Of a stretch of 6,298 bases of DNA, positions 5,269 through 6,298 are shown piece by piece. This stretch comes from Litorivicinus sp965656605 (GTDB lineage Bacteria > Pseudomonadota > Gammaproteobacteria > Pseudomonadales > Litorivicinaceae): the NCBI GenBank assembly GCA_965656605.1, contig CBFHLC010000071.1, forward strand, positions 1 to 6,298, in the 5' to 3' direction. Position 1 is the stretch's first letter. Each line of letters begins with the position of its first letter. Under the pieces are notes generated by a model. That model searched no databases and was not told where the DNA came from. It worked only from the letters and a program-made list of their open reading frames with translations. The translations under genes and the position numbers were made by a program.

Positions 5269-5310
5269 TAACGATCCTAATAACAATGCCAGCAGAGTAT
5301 CCGAGGGCCT
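5269..5310. promoter_or_regulatory. 42-base divergent spacer between thioesterase and aldose epimerase
   Basis: This spacer carries both ribosome binding sites: AGGA for the - strand gene (TCCT at 5275-5278) and GAGGG for the + strand gene (5303-5307). It is too short to hold two separate full promoters with leaders. Promoter elements must overlap or lie inside the opposite coding region. I see no convincing -35/-10 pair. Confidence 0.4.
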
Positions 5311-6237
5311 ATGCCGATACCACCTCTACCACCAGGCGTATTCGAGATCCAATCAGGGCCTTGGCGCGCATGGATGATTCCCTTTGGGGCTCGCATGATG
5401 CAGCTGTGGTACGACCGAACCCCGTTGTTGTTGGGCTTTCAATCACCCGAGGCTTACCGCCAAGATCCCTCGTCGATGGGCGCGATTTGCGGCCGTTATG
5501 GCAACCGAATCGAGGATGCACGTCTGATTCGCGACGGTCGTGAATGGACGCTTGACGCCAACGAGGGTGCCCAATGTTTGCACGGTGGTTCGGGCGGGTT
5601 TGGGGTGTCTGACTGGAGTGTTCATTCTCACAGCAGCGAGGAGCTGGTGTTGCTGATGGATTCGCCAGACTTGGATCAAGGCTGGCCCGGTCGTTGCCAA
5701 GCCCGTGTCACCTTTCGAGTTGAGCCTAGTGCAGTGAGTTGCTTTCTCAGTGCCCAAGTCGATCAGCCCTGTCCGTTGAATCTGATTCAGCATAATTATT
5801 GGAATTTAGGGTGCGATGCAGCCAACCATCGTTTACACATGCCCAGCGATACCACCTGGGATAACGATGCGCGCAATCTGCCGCAGCAGGCCAGGCCGGT
5901 AACCCCCGCCGAGGATTTTCAGTCGATGCGTCCATTAGGCCACGCACAGTTTGATCAGACCTTTGAAGTGGTTGGGCAAGGGATGCGTTTGATGGCCTCG
6001 CTTCAGGGGCCGTTGGGTCAGCTGAGCGTGTTTGCTGATCAGCCCAGCATCCAGCTTTACACGGCAGCCCATTTAACACCGAGTGCTGCAGCCTTGGGTG
6101 CGCCACATAACCCCGGCAGTGCCGTTTGCCTAGAGACTCAACAGCTGCCCAACGGGCCCGCGCTGGGCGAGTCGGTTTGGGTCGTCCCGAATCAGCGTTA
6201 CACACATCAAATGCGATGGGAGTTTAATCCAGCATGA
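5311..6237 (+). CDS. Aldose 1-epimerase (galactose mutarotase family)
   Basis: Interconverts alpha and beta anomers of a sugar in the cytoplasm. The galactose mutarotase fold signatures are present: GRYGNRI (61-67, substrate residue R66), LHGGSGGFG (H91), QHNYWNL (160-166, general acid H161), FDQTF (D215) and CLETQQLPNG (catalytic base E275). QPSIQLYTAAHL (244-255) is the usual strand near the sugar site. At 308 residues it is somewhat shorter than many GalM proteins (about 340), as in the broader epimerase family, so the exact sugar is open and I give no symbol. The ATG follows GAGGG closely (3-4 bases). The stop overlaps the next gene as ATGA, so the two are co-translated. There are no galactose-pathway genes in view. 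Confidence 0.93.
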   Translation: MPIPPLPPGVFEIQSGPWRAWMIPFGARMMQLWYDRTPLLLGFQSPEAYRQDPSSMGAICGRYGNRIEDARLIRDGREWTLDANEGAQCLHGGSGGFGVSDWSVHSHSSEELVLLMDSPDLDQGWPGRCQARVTFRVEPSAVSCFLSAQVDQPCPLNLIQHNYWNLGCDAANHRLHMPSDTTWDNDARNLPQQARPVTPAEDFQSMRPLGHAQFDQTFEVVGQGMRLMASLQGPLGQLSVFADQPSIQLYTAAHLTPSAAALGAPHNPGSAVCLETQQLPNGPALGESVWVVPNQRYTHQMRWEFNPA

Positions 6238-6298
6238 ATCAACGTTTGTTCACTCCGGTGCTAATCGCCGCCTCGATCGTGCTATTGATCGGTTTTGC
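6234..6298 (+). CDS. Start of a membrane protein, cut by the window end
   Basis: The ATG overlaps the epimerase stop as ATGA, and the frame is open to the end of the window. The 21 complete residues begin MNQRLFTPVL and continue as a hydrophobic helix (IAASIVLLIGF), fitting the first membrane segment of a transporter such as the major facilitator superfamily, or a signal anchor. A GGGAG lies 11 bases upstream, too far to be ideal, so coupling to the epimerase is likely. A sugar transporter would fit the context, but this is inference. Confidence 0.55.
   Translation, partial: MNQRLFTPVLIAASIVLLIGF

Overview
The window looks like chromosomal DNA of a moderately GC-rich gammaproteobacterium. 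This rests on gene content (AlkB dioxygenase, YibF-like glutathione S-transferase, THEM6/4HBT-type thioesterase, diguanylate cyclase and LytTR signalling proteins), on clear Shine-Dalgarno sites (GGAGG, AGGA, GAGG) about 5-6 bases before starts, and on tight packing with overlapping genes. Genus cannot be decided by reading. A compact marine lineage is a guess. No tRNA, rRNA, CRISPR array, transposase or attachment site was seen.

Left part (1-1889, + strand). A 264-base leader with several inverted repeats precedes a broken diguanylate cyclase gene (265-716). Its membrane anchor and the first residues of the GGDEF domain are in one frame, and the last third of a GGDEF domain follows in another frame. 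The middle of the domain, with the catalytic GGDEF motif, is gone. Next come an ALKBH2-like AlkB repair dioxygenase (741-1307) and an unrecognised 177-residue protein (1356-1889), probably one transcription unit.

Centre (1882-4160). A membrane-anchored LytTR transcription regulator lies on the - strand (1882-2604). It diverges from a response regulator on the + strand (2871-3608) whose C-terminal half resembles a degenerate GGDEF domain. The 266 bases between them contain a near-perfect 24-base palindrome 34 bases upstream of the LytTR start, a good operator candidate. An unrecognised 152-residue protein follows (3702-4160).

Right part (4157-6298). A thioesterase and a glutathione S-transferase form a - strand pair joined by an ATGA stop/start overlap. 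Only 42 bases separate them from a divergent + strand pair: an aldose 1-epimerase, then the start of a membrane protein, again joined by an ATGA overlap. The last gene runs off the window and could be a transporter.

The most notable points are the internally deleted cyclase, the two signalling proteins sharing one control region (membrane LytTR and REC plus GGDEF-like), and the leader hairpin that hides the ribosome binding site of the broken cyclase. I found no clearly new multi-gene defence or mobile system.
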